Source: G020348385 sp964580235
Lineage (GTDB): Bacteria > Acidobacteriota > Aminicenantia > Aminicenantales > Aminicenantaceae
Reading direction: 5' to 3'
DNA length: 64,000 nucleotides
Assembly (NCBI GenBank): GCA_964580235.1
Contig: CAZOJY010000002.1
Span: 32,948-96,947 of the forward strand
Part shown: positions 8,846-18,694 of the stretch, one piece after another
Layout of the letters: each line of letters begins with the position of its first letter
Position numbering within the stretch: position 1 is the stretch's first letter
Notes under the pieces: generated by a model
Told to the model about the DNA's origin: nothing
The model's input: only the letters and a program-made list of their open reading frames with translations
Database searches by the model: none
Program-made: the position numbers and the translations under genes

Positions 8846-9910
8846 ATGGATTCATTTCCCCAAATCCTGTACTCCGTTTGGGAGTCTAGAGCAACAGGAC
8901 GCCTTCTCATAAAAAGCGATACCACTGAGAAAGAACAGACTTTTTTAGACGGCAACCTGGCCGTAGATAAGGATACATTTAATGAGAAGGCCTTTCTTAT
9001 TCATCTCTTGAAAAAGAAAATCCTGGATAATCCATCTGCAAAAAAATGCGAGACGCGGACCGCAAAGAAGAAAACATCTCTCCTATCTTCTATCATCGAC
9101 CTTGGAATCCTCTCTCCACAACATCTGTGGAAGAATATGGAGGCTTTTAGAAAACAAGAGCTGTTTCCTTTCTTTGACATGTCTCCGGTGGTTTTATCTC
9201 TTATTTCAGATAAAACACCGTCAGGCGCAACCATTCTTTTTACTATCCCCACGCTCAATTTTATCCGAGAAGGTATCTACCGAATGAAAAACATCAAACT
9301 GATCGATACTCTCATCCCAAAGGAGAACGAGGATTTTAAGACACTTTCGCCCGAGCACATGGATCAGATCGATCTGGAACCGCATGAGGAATACCTCATC
9401 CACGCTGCTGGCAAAAACAAAGACCTCCCAAGTCTTTATATGACAAGTGTAATGGGCGAAAAATACACTAAAAAAGCTCTCTTTACTCTCCTTTGTTTAA
9501 AAATTCTCGGACCATCTCCGATGGCAACACCCAACAAACCCCTTCAGGAATTATCCGCCGCAGAGCTTCAAAAAATTCTCAGTACTTTTAATACAAAATG
9601 TTCTTATATCTATAAATCCGTTTCCAAAGAACTTGGTCCTGTTGCTCTGAATTTGATGGAAAAATCCATCGAAGACAGCAAACCTCATCTATCGCAACAC
9701 TTCCAAAAAATCCGGTTGGGCATAGATGGCAAAATCGATCTTCAACCGGTCCTCAAATCCAGCATCATCCTCTCGGATCGAGAAACAATACAGTTGATAA
9801 TCAAATCTCTGAATGAAATTCTAGCTGCAGAGATCTTGACCGTGAAAAAAACTCTCGGCACCGCATTCGAATCGACGTTGATTAAAAATTTGGAGAAAGT
9901 GGGTGGCTGA
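8846..9910 (+). CDS. Cytoplasmic protein with a DUF4388-like N-terminal region
   Basis: Protein of 354 residues, no signal peptide or membrane segment. The first 60 residues (ILYSVWESRATGRLLI, then a turn and FLDGNLAVDKDT) resemble the DUF4388/PATAN-type module found in signalling proteins of deltaproteobacteria and acidobacteria. The rest is mostly helical and unrecognised, with lysine-rich stretches at 68-76. No catalytic motif is visible. The start ATG has no ribosome site but lies just after a good promoter, which suggests a leaderless mRNA. It heads a run with the small membrane ORF, miaA, hflX and the TPR/SLH gene. Confidence 0.6.
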   Translation: MDSFPQILYSVWESRATGRLLIKSDTTEKEQTFLDGNLAVDKDTFNEKAFLIHLLKKKILDNPSAKKCETRTAKKKTSLLSSIIDLGILSPQHLWKNMEAFRKQELFPFFDMSPVVLSLISDKTPSGATILFTIPTLNFIREGIYRMKNIKLIDTLIPKENEDFKTLSPEHMDQIDLEPHEEYLIHAAGKNKDLPSLYMTSVMGEKYTKKALFTLLCLKILGPSPMATPNKPLQELSAAELQKILSTFNTKCSYIYKSVSKELGPVALNLMEKSIEDSKPHLSQHFQKIRLGIDGKIDLQPVLKSSIILSDRETIQLIIKSLNEILAAEILTVKKTLGTAFESTLIKNLEKVGG

Positions 9911-9992
9911 ATTGAAGAGAAAGCAGGTGTTGGCCCTTCTGATTTTTATAACACTGATAATTCTTTTTTTCTTGGTCAAAATTGGAACCTGA
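9903..9992 (+). CDS. Possible 29-residue single-span membrane peptide
   Basis: A GTG-started frame of 29 codons sits between the DUF4388-like gene and miaA. It encodes a basic head (AELKRKQ) and then a strongly hydrophobic stretch (VLALLIFITLIILFFLV) that could cross the membrane once. It overlaps the end of the upstream gene by 8 nt and the TTG start of miaA by 11 nt. This is the arrangement expected for translational coupling. Too short for homology judgement; it may only be a spacer that keeps ribosomes moving towards miaA. Confidence 0.35.
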   Translation: MAELKRKQVLALLIFITLIILFFLVKIGT

Positions 9993-10905
9993 AGCCAAAA
10001 ATCTCGCCGTTGTCTTGGGCCCCACAGCTGTCGGAAAAAGTTGCATTGCTATCCGCCTGGCCAAAGAATTTAATGGAGAAATCATCACCTGCGACTCTAT
10101 GCAGGTTTACAGAGGATTCGATATCGGAACAGACAAAATCCCCGTTGAACAGAGGGAAAACGTCCCCCATTACCTTCTTGATGTGGCCGATTCATCCACA
10201 CAATTCACAGCGGGTGACTTCGTCAGACTTTCTTTGGATGCTGTCAAATCAATCAGGAAAAAACAAAAACTCCCGATTATCGCTGGGGGAACAGGCCTCT
10301 ATCTGAAAGCCCTTCTCGATGGACTTTTTCCAGAAGAAAAAAAAAATCCGGCTATCCGCAACAAGCTTGAACAGCAGGCAAAAAACAAAGGATTGGAATA
10401 TTTAAGAGAACTGCTTTTAAAAGTAGATCCTGTTTACGCAAAAAAAATAGGCAAGAGGGATAAAATTCGCATCATAAGAGCACTCGAAGTTTACCATGTC
10501 ACTCAAAAACCCATTTCCTCACATTTCGCTAACACTTTTTCACCGGTCGATGATTTCCATATCCTTAAAATTGGGTTAACTTTAGAAACGGCCGTTCTTT
10601 ACAGAAAAATTGAAAATCGTGTCGACCGGATGTTCGAAAAAGGCATCGTAAACGAAGTGCAAAACCTTCTTGCAGGGGGACTCAAACCGGAATCTCCGCC
10701 ATTTCGTGCTCTGGGTTACAGACAAGTCTTAAAACATTTAAAAGGAGATATATCCCTGGAAGAGGCGATCGATCTGACCAAAAAAGAAACCCGCCACTAC
10801 GCTAAGAGACAGATGACATGGTTTCGAAAAATGACGGGAATCCGCTGGTTTACACCGAATAGTTTTCCTGCTATTTCTAAATTTGTGAAAACCCATTTGA
10901 AGTGA
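9982..10905 (+). CDS. miaA: tRNA dimethylallyltransferase
   Basis: Adds a dimethylallyl group to A37 of tRNAs that read UNN codons. The 307-residue length fits. The P-loop GPTAVGKS is at residues 13-20, DSMQVYRG follows near 35-42 and [13 protein letters not shown] near 95. The C-terminal part ends with the family pattern [13 protein letters not shown]. The start is TTG 9982, as no ATG or GTG fits before the P-loop. hflX begins one base after its stop, the classic miaA-hflX order but without hfq between. Confidence 0.95.
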   Translation: MEPEAKNLAVVLGPTAVGKSCIAIRLAKEFNGEIITCDSMQVYRGFDIGTDKIPVEQRENVPHYLLDVADSSTQFTAGDFVRLSLDAVKSIRKKQKLPIIAGGTGLYLKALLDGLFPEEKKNPAIRNKLEQQAKNKGLEYLRELLLKVDPVYAKKIGKRDKIRIIRALEVYHVTQKPISSHFANTFSPVDDFHILKIGLTLETAVLYRKIENRVDRMFEKGIVNEVQNLLAGGLKPESPPFRALGYRQVLKHLKGDISLEEAIDLTKKETRHYAKRQMTWFRKMTGIRWFTPNSFPAISKFVKTHLK

Positions 10906-10906
10906 A

Positions 10907-12169
10907 ATGGAAAAAGCAATTCTTTTACACTTGGCAACAAACAAAAGGGAACGGGCTGAAGCGGAAGAATCCATCAAAGAACTCCGAAGATTGGTTCAGT
11001 CGGCCGGGGCTGATGTCATCCATGAAATATTGCAGGTCCGGCCTAAGATATCTCCCAAATATTTCATCGGGGGAGGCAAAGTCGAAGAAATCATTCAATT
11101 GAAACAGGAAACACAGGCAGATCTCATCATTTTTGACCACAACCTTTCGCCGATCCAACAGAGAAGTTTAGAAGACGCAATCCCTGGAAAGATCCTCGAC
11201 AGGACACAACTCATCCTGGACATTTTCGCCCAGCGTGCCCAAAGCAAGGAGGGAAAGCTTCAGGTCGAGCTGGCTCAGCTGAGTTACCGGCTCCCTCGCC
11301 TTTTGGGACGAGGAAAAACTCTCTCTCGATTAGGGGGAGGAATCGGCACCCGAGGTCCTGGAGAGAAAAAACTCGAAGAGGACAGAAGACGCATTCAAGA
11401 CCGGATCTCACGGATCAAGAAAGAAATCCTCCGTGTCCAGAAGCGACGCATTCAACAGAGGAAAAATCGCAGGAAGGGTCCGATTCCAATCGTGTCTCTC
11501 GTTGGCTACACAAATGCAGGAAAGTCCACATTATTCAACAGGCTCTCCAGCGAGAGTATGTTTACATCCTCCCAACTCTTTGCCACCCTTGATCCTGTTC
11601 TACGCCGTGCCTATCTTCCAGATGGACTCTATTTTTTTCTCTCCGATACCGTGGGTTTCATCAAAAAATTACCTGTTGAGCTAATCGAAGCCTTCAAAGC
11701 CACTCTGGAAGAGATCAAGGAGTCCGACTGCATCCTTCATGTCATTGATACAAAGTCCCCATTATGCAACTCCCAAATCGAAGCCGTGGATAATATTCTA
11801 TCCGATTTGGGTGTTAAGAATATTCCAGTCATTAAGGTCTTCAACAAAATCGACCTTTTTCCAAACATAGCGGACTTTTTGCTCAAAAATAATAGTTCTC
11901 CCCATCAATCTGTTTACATTTCTGCTAAAACAGGAAACGGAATCCACCTGCTTCACAAAAAGCTTCGTTCTTATCTGTTTCAAAAGATGAATTTTTATGA
12001 TCTCAGCATTCCGAAATCCAAAAAAAATATCATTTCCTCTTTCTCAAAATGGTCAATTGTGCTAAAAAAGAGAGAAAACCGCGAAAACATTGAAATAAAA
12101 ATAATGGCCGATCCAAAATCCGTTCTAAACTACACATCTTACATCAAGAGAGGAGGAGAAAATTGGTGA
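10907..12169 (+). CDS. hflX: Ribosome-associated GTPase HflX
   Basis: GTPase that splits stalled or inactive 70S ribosomes. It has 420 residues with the N-terminal HflX domain ([30 protein letters not shown]) and the loop [20 protein letters not shown] helical linker follows, then a GTPase domain with GYTNAGKST at about 199-207, SDTVGFI and NKIDLF. It follows miaA directly. Its stop overlaps the start of the TPR/SLH lipoprotein gene by 4 nt. Confidence 0.96.
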   Translation: MEKAILLHLATNKRERAEAEESIKELRRLVQSAGADVIHEILQVRPKISPKYFIGGGKVEEIIQLKQETQADLIIFDHNLSPIQQRSLEDAIPGKILDRTQLILDIFAQRAQSKEGKLQVELAQLSYRLPRLLGRGKTLSRLGGGIGTRGPGEKKLEEDRRRIQDRISRIKKEILRVQKRRIQQRKNRRKGPIPIVSLVGYTNAGKSTLFNRLSSESMFTSSQLFATLDPVLRRAYLPDGLYFFLSDTVGFIKKLPVELIEAFKATLEEIKESDCILHVIDTKSPLCNSQIEAVDNILSDLGVKNIPVIKVFNKIDLFPNIADFLLKNNSSPHQSVYISAKTGNGIHLLHKKLRSYLFQKMNFYDLSIPKSKKNIISSFSKWSIVLKKRENRENIEIKIMADPKSVLNYTSYIKRGGENW

Positions 12170-13488
12170 GAAGAGCATATGCCTTGTGTTTTCTGATAAT
12201 ACTGATATTGGGGGCATGCGCAACATACCAACCACCACCTCCCAGCCTCTATCTCGATAAATTGCCTCAATCCATCGTGACCGAACTCTCTCTCGATGAG
12301 AGAATCGTCATTGAAGAAGCCTGGAGGAGCCTGAGGCAGGGGAAGGGAAGCAAAGCCCGCAAAACTCTGATGAGCCTGGATGAACAAAGCCCTTTTTACT
12401 ATGTTGGCATGGGATACGCCTACTTCATGATGAACGATATTGCACTGGCAGAAGACTTTTTTAAGGCGGCCCAGCGATATTCCCCGGATATGATTATCGT
12501 CCATCTGGGCCTGGGACAAATTTATCATAGGACAGGTCGCGACGACCAAGCGTTTGCAGAATTCCGGGAAATTATCAATAGAGATCCGAGCCACATCTGG
12601 GTTAAGGCTCAATACGAAAATATTAAAACCAAAAAAACGCAAGAATCGTTGGAGACAGGTAAGTCCTTTTTTGATGCAGGGAACATGGAGAGCAGCAAGG
12701 AGGCATATCTTCGGGCCTTGTATTATTCCCCAGAATCTCTACAAGCTCACCTTGCTTTGGCTGACATTTTCCAACAAGAAAATAACATGGAAAACGCCCT
12801 TGTTCATCTGGAAGCAGCCAGTAAATACGATCCCGAAAATAGGGATATCTTCAAGAAGTATGGCAATGCTCTATTTTTGGCCAATGAAAACAAGCAGGGC
12901 CTTAAGATTTACGAGAGATTGTCGGCAGAAGAACCCGAAAACCAAGAATACCAGCAGAGAATCGAAATCTTGAAAAACCGATTGGGAATCTTTGAGCTTC
13001 CAAGTCAGTACAACACCATAAATACTTCTGAAGCCGTTTCGAAAGAGGATGTGGCAGCACTTCTAGCGATCAAGTTCAAGAATGTCTTTGGGAAAACCGC
13101 AAAAAAACCACCGATAATCATCGACATCGCAACTTCATGGGCAGACGATTACATCCTCCAAACGACATCACTCGGTCTATTGGACATATATCCTAATCAT
13201 ACATTCCGCCCAAAAAAAATTATAACCCGGGCAGAAATGGCTGAAATCCTCCTCCGGCTGGTCAATTACATAAGGGATAGAGGCTTTAAATTCATCCAGC
13301 AGATCCCGCAAGAAAAAATCCAAATATCTGATGTCTCTGCGGACAATTATTACTATCAACCCATCATCCAGATTGTATCCTATGATATCATGAGTCTGTC
13401 ACTGGATAAAACATTTAAGCCAGATCTACCCGTAACCGGCAAGAATGCCATCAAACTCCTCGATATCATCCTGGGTCAGATCAACTAG
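12166..13488 (+). CDS. TPR lipoprotein with C-terminal SLH-like domains
   Basis: Protein of 440 residues. The signal peptide ends in a lipobox (LILGAC), so it is probably anchored in the outer membrane. Residues about 45-280 hold several TPR-type helix pairs. The last 130 residues resemble S-layer-homology repeats ([39 protein letters not shown]), which in other bacteria bind cell-wall polymers or drive outer-membrane tethering. AGGAGGAG at 12149-12158 points to GTG 12166; TTG 12163 is an alternative. The overlap with hflX suggests shared transcription. Confidence 0.75.
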   Translation: MRRAYALCFLIILILGACATYQPPPPSLYLDKLPQSIVTELSLDERIVIEEAWRSLRQGKGSKARKTLMSLDEQSPFYYVGMGYAYFMMNDIALAEDFFKAAQRYSPDMIIVHLGLGQIYHRTGRDDQAFAEFREIINRDPSHIWVKAQYENIKTKKTQESLETGKSFFDAGNMESSKEAYLRALYYSPESLQAHLALADIFQQENNMENALVHLEAASKYDPENRDIFKKYGNALFLANENKQGLKIYERLSAEEPENQEYQQRIEILKNRLGIFELPSQYNTINTSEAVSKEDVAALLAIKFKNVFGKTAKKPPIIIDIATSWADDYILQTTSLGLLDIYPNHTFRPKKIITRAEMAEILLRLVNYIRDRGFKFIQQIPQEKIQISDVSADNYYYQPIIQIVSYDIMSLSLDKTFKPDLPVTGKNAIKLLDIILGQIN

Positions 13489-13543
13489 GCACCTTTAAAG
13501 ACACCAAGATGGTTAGTCATACATATTTATTCAGGCTTATAAG

Positions 13544-14122
13544 ATGAACAAACTGGCAGAAGAACGTTTTTGGAACATCCCCAATTTCTTCAGCACGCTC
13601 CGGATCCTTCTGATCCCGTTTTTTATTTATATGATGCTCCAAAACAAGCTCCTGGAGTCCTTGGTTGTTTTTTGCGTTGCAAGCACAACAGACATCTTGG
13701 ATGGATTGACGGCCCGTATCTGGCATCAGAGGACAAAAATCGGCGGGCTGCTCGATCCTGCTGCGGACAAGCTGTTGATGACCACAGCCATCATCGTCTT
13801 GAGCCTTCCCACCCTCAGCCGGCCAAACACTATCCCCCTTTGGCTTACAGTTGCCATTATCGGCCGCGACATCGTCATCGTATCCGCTGCAGTCGTAATC
13901 TACAAACTGAAGGGCCAAAAAAAATTCCCTCCAAGTTTATCAGGGAAGGCCAGCACCGTCTGTCAGATGGGAGTGATCTTGTGTGTGCTTCTGTTTAATA
14001 TCAGGAACACATCTCCCGGATTTCTCCCGGGGCTGTACATCCTCACTTTCGTTTTAACCCTCATCTCTGGATTTGGGTATGGATTTAGGGGTTTCCGTTC
14101 GTCTTCGCGATCGAAGCAATAA
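13544..14122 (+). CDS. pgsA: CDP-diacylglycerol--glycerol-3-phosphate 3-phosphatidyltransferase
   Basis: Membrane enzyme that makes phosphatidylglycerol phosphate. The 192-residue protein has about five membrane spans. The CDP-alcohol phosphotransferase signature DxxDGxxARx8GxxxDxxxD is fully present from DILDGLTAR to GGLLDPAADK (residues about 45-70). The exact alcohol substrate could differ, but length and context fit PgsA. It converges on the polysaccharide operon with only 6 nt between stops. Confidence 0.88.
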   Translation: MNKLAEERFWNIPNFFSTLRILLIPFFIYMMLQNKLLESLVVFCVASTTDILDGLTARIWHQRTKIGGLLDPAADKLLMTTAIIVLSLPTLSRPNTIPLWLTVAIIGRDIVIVSAAVVIYKLKGQKKFPPSLSGKASTVCQMGVILCVLLFNIRNTSPGFLPGLYILTFVLTLISGFGYGFRGFRSSSRSKQ

Positions 14123-14128
14123 CCAGTC

Positions 14129-15571
14129 TTACAAGTTCTTATCGATGAATCCCTTGCGGAATGTTTTCCAAAGGATCTTCAAATCGAGGCTCAAAGACCA
14201 ATTTTGAATGTAATAAAAATCGTAGTCCAGCCTTTTATCTATCGAGGTGTCCTGTCTGAGTCCATGAACTTGAGCCCATCCGGTAACACCGGATTTCACC
14301 TTGTGCCGGAGCATATATTTGGGGATTTTTTCCCGAAATTCTTTCACGAAGACTGGCCGCTCCGGGCGAGGCCCCACCAGGCTCATCTCTCCCTTGAGAA
14401 CATTGAACAGTTGAGGAATTTCATCCAGGCTGAATTTTCGTAAAAACCTGCCTATTTTTGTTATCCGAGGATCATCGGAAATACACATGACCGGCCCCGT
14501 CTGTGATTCAGCATCACAGATCATGGTTCGGAATTTATGCATGATGAATTTTTTTCCGTCAAGTCCCATTCGTTCCTGATGATAAAACACAGGCCCCCTG
14601 GAGGTAACCCTGATTAAAAGCCCGACAATGAATAAAAGAGGCGAAAACAAAAGCAAAAAGATTGTGGATGCCAGGACATCCATCAGTCTTTTAGCCAAGA
14701 GCAGCACGCCCCTCAGGGGGGGCTCATCAACGCTTATAACAGGGAAGCCATCGAGATCTTCAACCCGGGCTTTGAGCGTGAGAAGCTGAAAAAGATCCGG
14801 GATCAACCTGACATTCACAACATACTTATTGACTACTTTGAGAGTCTCAAGAATCTTGCTGTAGTTATTCAAGTCCAATGCCACATAGACATCGGAGACA
14901 TCATCCTTTTCCAGGACCGATTCCAACTCATTCAAAGGGCCGAGAACCGGGATGCCTCCATTGATATCAACCACGTCTCCTGCCTTCCGCTCATCATCCA
15001 GGAATCCTTTAATAACAAATCCCAGATCTTTGTACTGCAAAAGTTTTTCAGCAACCGATTTTCCCATATCCCCAGCTCCGACAACCAGAACACTCTTTAA
15101 ATTCATTCCTTTGGCATAACGTCTTTTCATGAAATAAAAGATCTGATTTCGGAGGAAGGAGATCATCAACACAACCACAACAAAATAAACGGCAAGCCAT
15201 CCGTGTGACAGCTTGAAGGTCACGCGAAATAGAGGTGCGGCTCCCTGGCTATAGGCATTTAAATAAGCTAAAACAGCCTGTATGATGAGGATTGTGAGAA
15301 CGGCATTCAGCGTCACAAGGAAAAAATCATCGATTTTTGTTCGCTTCAGCCTCGTCCTGTAGAATCCCTGGAGAAAAAAGATCATCATGTGAATGGCCAG
15401 AAAGAGAGGCAGGACAAGGATGTAAGATCTTAATGGGGGAACTCCTCTTGCAGGATTGACAGGAATGACATAAAACCGAAATCCATAAGAGTAAAAATAG
15501 GACACCAGGATTCCCAGGAAATCACTCAACAGGAACCAGCCGATCAAATCGCTACGCTGACGTTTTATCAT
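14129..15571 (-). CDS. Polyprenyl-phosphate sugar-1-phosphate transferase (initiating glycosyltransferase)
   Basis: Transfers the first sugar phosphate to undecaprenyl phosphate at the inner membrane, starting a polysaccharide repeat unit. The 480 residues hold four N-terminal membrane spans and a Rossmann-like CoA-binding domain (VLVVGAGDMGKSVAEKLL). A fifth span follows (about 290-315), then the catalytic bacterial sugar transferase domain with KFRTM, FSLDEIPQLFNVLKGEMSLVGPRPERP. This is the WbaP/WcaJ/CpsE architecture. Its start overlaps the stop of the upstream GT4 gene (ATGA). Last gene of the operon. Confidence 0.9.
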   Translation of the reverse strand: MIKRQRSDLIGWFLLSDFLGILVSYFYSYGFRFYVIPVNPARGVPPLRSYILVLPLFLAIHMMIFFLQGFYRTRLKRTKIDDFFLVTLNAVLTILIIQAVLAYLNAYSQGAAPLFRVTFKLSHGWLAVYFVVVVLMISFLRNQIFYFMKRRYAKGMNLKSVLVVGAGDMGKSVAEKLLQYKDLGFVIKGFLDDERKAGDVVDINGGIPVLGPLNELESVLEKDDVSDVYVALDLNNYSKILETLKVVNKYVVNVRLIPDLFQLLTLKARVEDLDGFPVISVDEPPLRGVLLLAKRLMDVLASTIFLLLFSPLLFIVGLLIRVTSRGPVFYHQERMGLDGKKFIMHKFRTMICDAESQTGPVMCISDDPRITKIGRFLRKFSLDEIPQLFNVLKGEMSLVGPRPERPVFVKEFREKIPKYMLRHKVKSGVTGWAQVHGLRQDTSIDKRLDYDFYYIQNWSLSLDLKILWKTFRKGFIDKNL

Positions 15572-16680
15572 TTTTCACCTTGAAATTCGTTCCATTTCTC
15601 ATGAAACACAGCCGATACCTTCTCCTTGAATAAATCCCGAGAGAATGTCAAAGCATTCGCCCGTATAATCGATTTATTAAAAGCAATGCCTTGAAATTTG
15701 TCAAGCGCGGTTTGAAGACTCCTTGGGGTCAATTCAAGAAAAAAAAGGCCGCTTTCCTGAGGGATTACGGTCTCTGTCGCTCCGCCCCTTCCATAGGCAA
15801 TCACGGGTATTCCACAGGCCTGGGCTTCCAGCGAGTTGATGCCGAAATCTTCTTCACCGGGTATCAGAAGAGCCTTAGCACCCTGATAGGCCTGACGCAG
15901 TTCCTGGGAAGACAGAGAGCCGAGAAATTCGATATTTCTGTTTGCTGCCTTCTTTAGCTTTTTGTAATCAGGGCCCTGGCCAACGATCTTCATTTTCAAG
16001 CCATTGCGGTTAAAAGTCTCTATAGCCAGGTCTATCCTTTTGTACGGAACCAAGGCGGAAACAAGCAGATAATAATCGCCCTGTTGGCTGTCAGGCAGAA
16101 AAAATTCTGTATCCACAGGAGGATGGAGAACGTCCGCTGTCCTCCGGTAATACCGGTAAATTCGCCGGGCGACAGTCTTCGAGTTCGCTAGAAAGTAATC
16201 CACTCGGGATGTGCTGGCCACATCCCATAGTCGCAGACGGTGGATTAGAGGAGGGATGAGCCGACGGGAGAAAAATCCCAATTGATCGGCCGAAAAATAA
16301 GCAAAATACTGATTCCAGGCATACCGGACAGGGGAATGGATATAGCTGATATGCAGGGCATCCGCCCGGGGAATTGCGCCTTTGGCCACACAGTGGGAGC
16401 TGGAGATGACCAGGTCATAATCCTGGAGATCAAACAGTTCCACAGCTAAGGGGTAAAATTGCAAGTACCAGCGGTATCGTTTTCTCAAAAAGGGCATCTT
16501 CTGAAGGAAACTGGTATGAATGGTTCTTTTTTCTATATTTTCGATCTGACTTCCCAAAAAATGAAACAAGGTGTAGATCGGAGCCTCCGGAAAGATTTCT
16601 GTAAAAACTTCCAGGACTTTTTCTCCTCCACGTTGGCCTGTCAGCCAGTCGTGCACCAGAGCAACCTTAGCATTCTCCAT
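15568..16680 (-). CDS. Glycosyltransferase family 4 (WbaZ-like)
   Basis: Cytoplasmic retaining glycosyltransferase of 370 residues with two Rossmann domains. It opens with VALVHDWLTGQRGGEKVLE, the typical start of WbaZ-type mannosyl/rhamnosyltransferases, and contains HSPVRYAWNQY. The donor-site EX7E motif is in EEDFGINSLEA. Sugar and linkage are not predictable. It overlaps the downstream phosphotransferase gene by 4 nt and lies 26 nt after the next upstream gene. Confidence 0.85.
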   Translation of the reverse strand: MENAKVALVHDWLTGQRGGEKVLEVFTEIFPEAPIYTLFHFLGSQIENIEKRTIHTSFLQKMPFLRKRYRWYLQFYPLAVELFDLQDYDLVISSSHCVAKGAIPRADALHISYIHSPVRYAWNQYFAYFSADQLGFFSRRLIPPLIHRLRLWDVASTSRVDYFLANSKTVARRIYRYYRRTADVLHPPVDTEFFLPDSQQGDYYLLVSALVPYKRIDLAIETFNRNGLKMKIVGQGPDYKKLKKAANRNIEFLGSLSSQELRQAYQGAKALLIPGEEDFGINSLEAQACGIPVIAYGRGGATETVIPQESGLFFLELTPRSLQTALDKFQGIAFNKSIIRANALTFSRDLFKEKVSAVFHEKWNEFQGEK

Positions 16681-16706
16681 CGCGGTGATTATAAAAAACG
16701 GGATGT

Positions 16707-17765
16707 TTATTTGTCAATCAGCACAGATATATACTCTTCAATTGTTTTATCCCAACGGAACTTCAGACTGTGGACAAAACCCTTTGTTTCATAATTTTTT
16801 TTGATTCTGTCGTTTTCGATAAAAAGAGTTATTTTTTCGGCCAAATCCTCAACGGACTCAGGAGAAAAATACAGGACATTGTTCTCTAAAACTTCTTTCA
16901 AGCTCCCGCCAGGGCTGCTGATCACAGCTTTTTTTCGGGCCATCGCCTCCAACGGGGGAAATCCGAATCCTTCGTATAAGGAGGGAAAAACAAAAAATTC
17001 GGCGCCATCGATGAGCCGGGTCAAATCAGGCTGGATCAGATAACCTTTCATCACAACCTTTTTTTCGATTCCCAAATCTGTTACCAATTGCTGGAATGCT
17101 TGATCCGGTTTGCCCCCTGCAAGCACCAATCGAAAATCCGGATAACGGTCTTTCACCAAGGAAAAAGCCCTGATAAGAGTGGATAAATTCTTGTGGGGTT
17201 TCAGGTTGCCCGTATAAAGCATATACGGAAAATCAAAAAACGAAGGCTGCGGTTCCTGCTGAAAAAAAAATTCCGCTATTCCATTATAGATCACTTTGAT
17301 CCTGGATTCGTCGAAGCGAAATAAATCCCGCAGGTCATTTTTTGTAGTCTCGGACACAGCAAATACGATTGCTGCCTTTTTTTGAACCTGCCGCATGAAA
17401 AATTTTCCGACCTCAACCCTGAGGGCAGGCTTAAAAAGGTGGGGGAACTTGAAGTGAATCAGGTCATGGACTGTGATGAATAGCTTTTGAGAAATACATA
17501 GAGGATAAACATAATGGGGAGAAAAATAACAGTAGTCCTTCAACTTTCTGATCTTAAAAGGGATCTCCACATGCTCGCGAAAATCATAGTTTTTTACCGT
17601 TGTTTCAATTGAGGACCCGCTCGGCAGATCAAGGGGATTTGTGCTCTTCAAGTGAATGACCCGGTACTCAAAACACCCACGGTTCACAATCCCCTGAAAC
17701 AGATTTTGAATGTAGACACCTATGCCATAATCTTCGATTTTTCGGGCATCAAAAAGAATCTTCAC
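16707..17765 (-). CDS. Glycosyltransferase family 4
   Basis: GT4-type protein of 352 residues. The N-terminal domain begins ILFDARKIEDYGIGVYIQNL, with a glycine turn that binds the acceptor. The C-terminal donor domain carries LYTGNLKPHKNL and the EX7E motif in YEGFGFPPLEA. It starts with GTG inside the end of the upstream GT2 gene (17-nt overlap), so translation is probably coupled. Substrate unknown; a role in assembling the same surface polysaccharide is inferred from context. Confidence 0.85.
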   Translation of the reverse strand: MKILFDARKIEDYGIGVYIQNLFQGIVNRGCFEYRVIHLKSTNPLDLPSGSSIETTVKNYDFREHVEIPFKIRKLKDYCYFSPHYVYPLCISQKLFITVHDLIHFKFPHLFKPALRVEVGKFFMRQVQKKAAIVFAVSETTKNDLRDLFRFDESRIKVIYNGIAEFFFQQEPQPSFFDFPYMLYTGNLKPHKNLSTLIRAFSLVKDRYPDFRLVLAGGKPDQAFQQLVTDLGIEKKVVMKGYLIQPDLTRLIDGAEFFVFPSLYEGFGFPPLEAMARKKAVISSPGGSLKEVLENNVLYFSPESVEDLAEKITLFIENDRIKKNYETKGFVHSLKFRWDKTIEEYISVLIDK

Positions 17766-18663
17766 AACGGAACTCCCTGATCAGGTCCATAATCCTGGTA
17801 TAGATTTCCCTGCTTTCGGATTTATCCATCCACCGACTTAGCCATCGTTTCAATCCAAAGCGGAGCAAGAGATAACACTTGAGGACCGCCAATGCCCAGT
17901 GGCTGTTATGCTTGCAATAATAATAAAGCTGACTCTTTTTTGCTTCCGACAGCGCTCTTCCCGGCATTTTAGAAACGGATTGTCCAAGGTAATGGATAAT
18001 CCGGACGTCTGATGTCATAAGTATTTTTTGACCGATCCGGCGGATCCGCTTTCCCAAATCTGCATCCTCGACGTAAAGAAAGAATCTTTCATCGAATCCC
18101 CCGACTTGCTTGAACAGGCTGCGGTCGATTAAGAAGCAGACCCCGCTCACCCAATCTACATCCCGGCTTATCCGGCCTTTTTTTCGTTTGTACTGCCACC
18201 GATGCCATTTTTCGGCAAAAAACTTCAGGAAAACCTCTGAAAGGAGATGAAGGTCCGACCCCCAGGAAATTTGGAGAGATTTGTCGGGAAACAAAACCAG
18301 AGGCGCAACGATCCCATATTCTGGATAATTCTTTTTTATGTCCAGGAGTTTTCCGATCGTCCCTACGGGAACACATGTATCGTTATTCAGAATCAGGAGA
18401 TATTGACCCATAGCTTGTTTGACTCCCAGGTTATTTGCCCGGGCATATCCGACATTTTTTGGCAGAGTAACCACTTTCACCCCGGGGAAATCCCGGCGTA
18501 CAGCCCCAACAGAATCGTCAGCCGAGGCGTTATCCACGATAATAACTTCATATTCCGGAGAACCTAAATCCTGGAAAAGGCTCTCCAACGTTTTCAGGAG
18601 ATATGTTCTGTTGTTAAAATTTACGATGATGACCGAAACATCTGGGGCTTTATGTATCAACAC
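17749..18663 (-). CDS. Glycosyltransferase family 2 (rhamnosyltransferase-like)
   Basis: Inverting GT-A fold enzyme of 304 residues. It shows VSVIIVNFNNRTYLLKTLES at the start, the nucleotide-binding VDNASADDS and the metal site NND (LILNNDTC). WVSGVCFLIDRSLFKQVGGFDERFFLY follows, as in rhamnosyltransferases of the WbbL type. A C-terminal hydrophobic/basic tail may touch the membrane. The start is GTG with GGGAGA upstream. Confidence 0.88.
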   Translation of the reverse strand: MLIHKAPDVSVIIVNFNNRTYLLKTLESLFQDLGSPEYEVIIVDNASADDSVGAVRRDFPGVKVVTLPKNVGYARANNLGVKQAMGQYLLILNNDTCVPVGTIGKLLDIKKNYPEYGIVAPLVLFPDKSLQISWGSDLHLLSEVFLKFFAEKWHRWQYKRKKGRISRDVDWVSGVCFLIDRSLFKQVGGFDERFFLYVEDADLGKRIRRIGQKILMTSDVRIIHYLGQSVSKMPGRALSEAKKSQLYYYCKHNSHWALAVLKCYLLLRFGLKRWLSRWMDKSESREIYTRIMDLIREFRCEDSF

Positions 18664-18694
18664 TAATTCTCCCTATCCGTCATCGATCTCTTTT

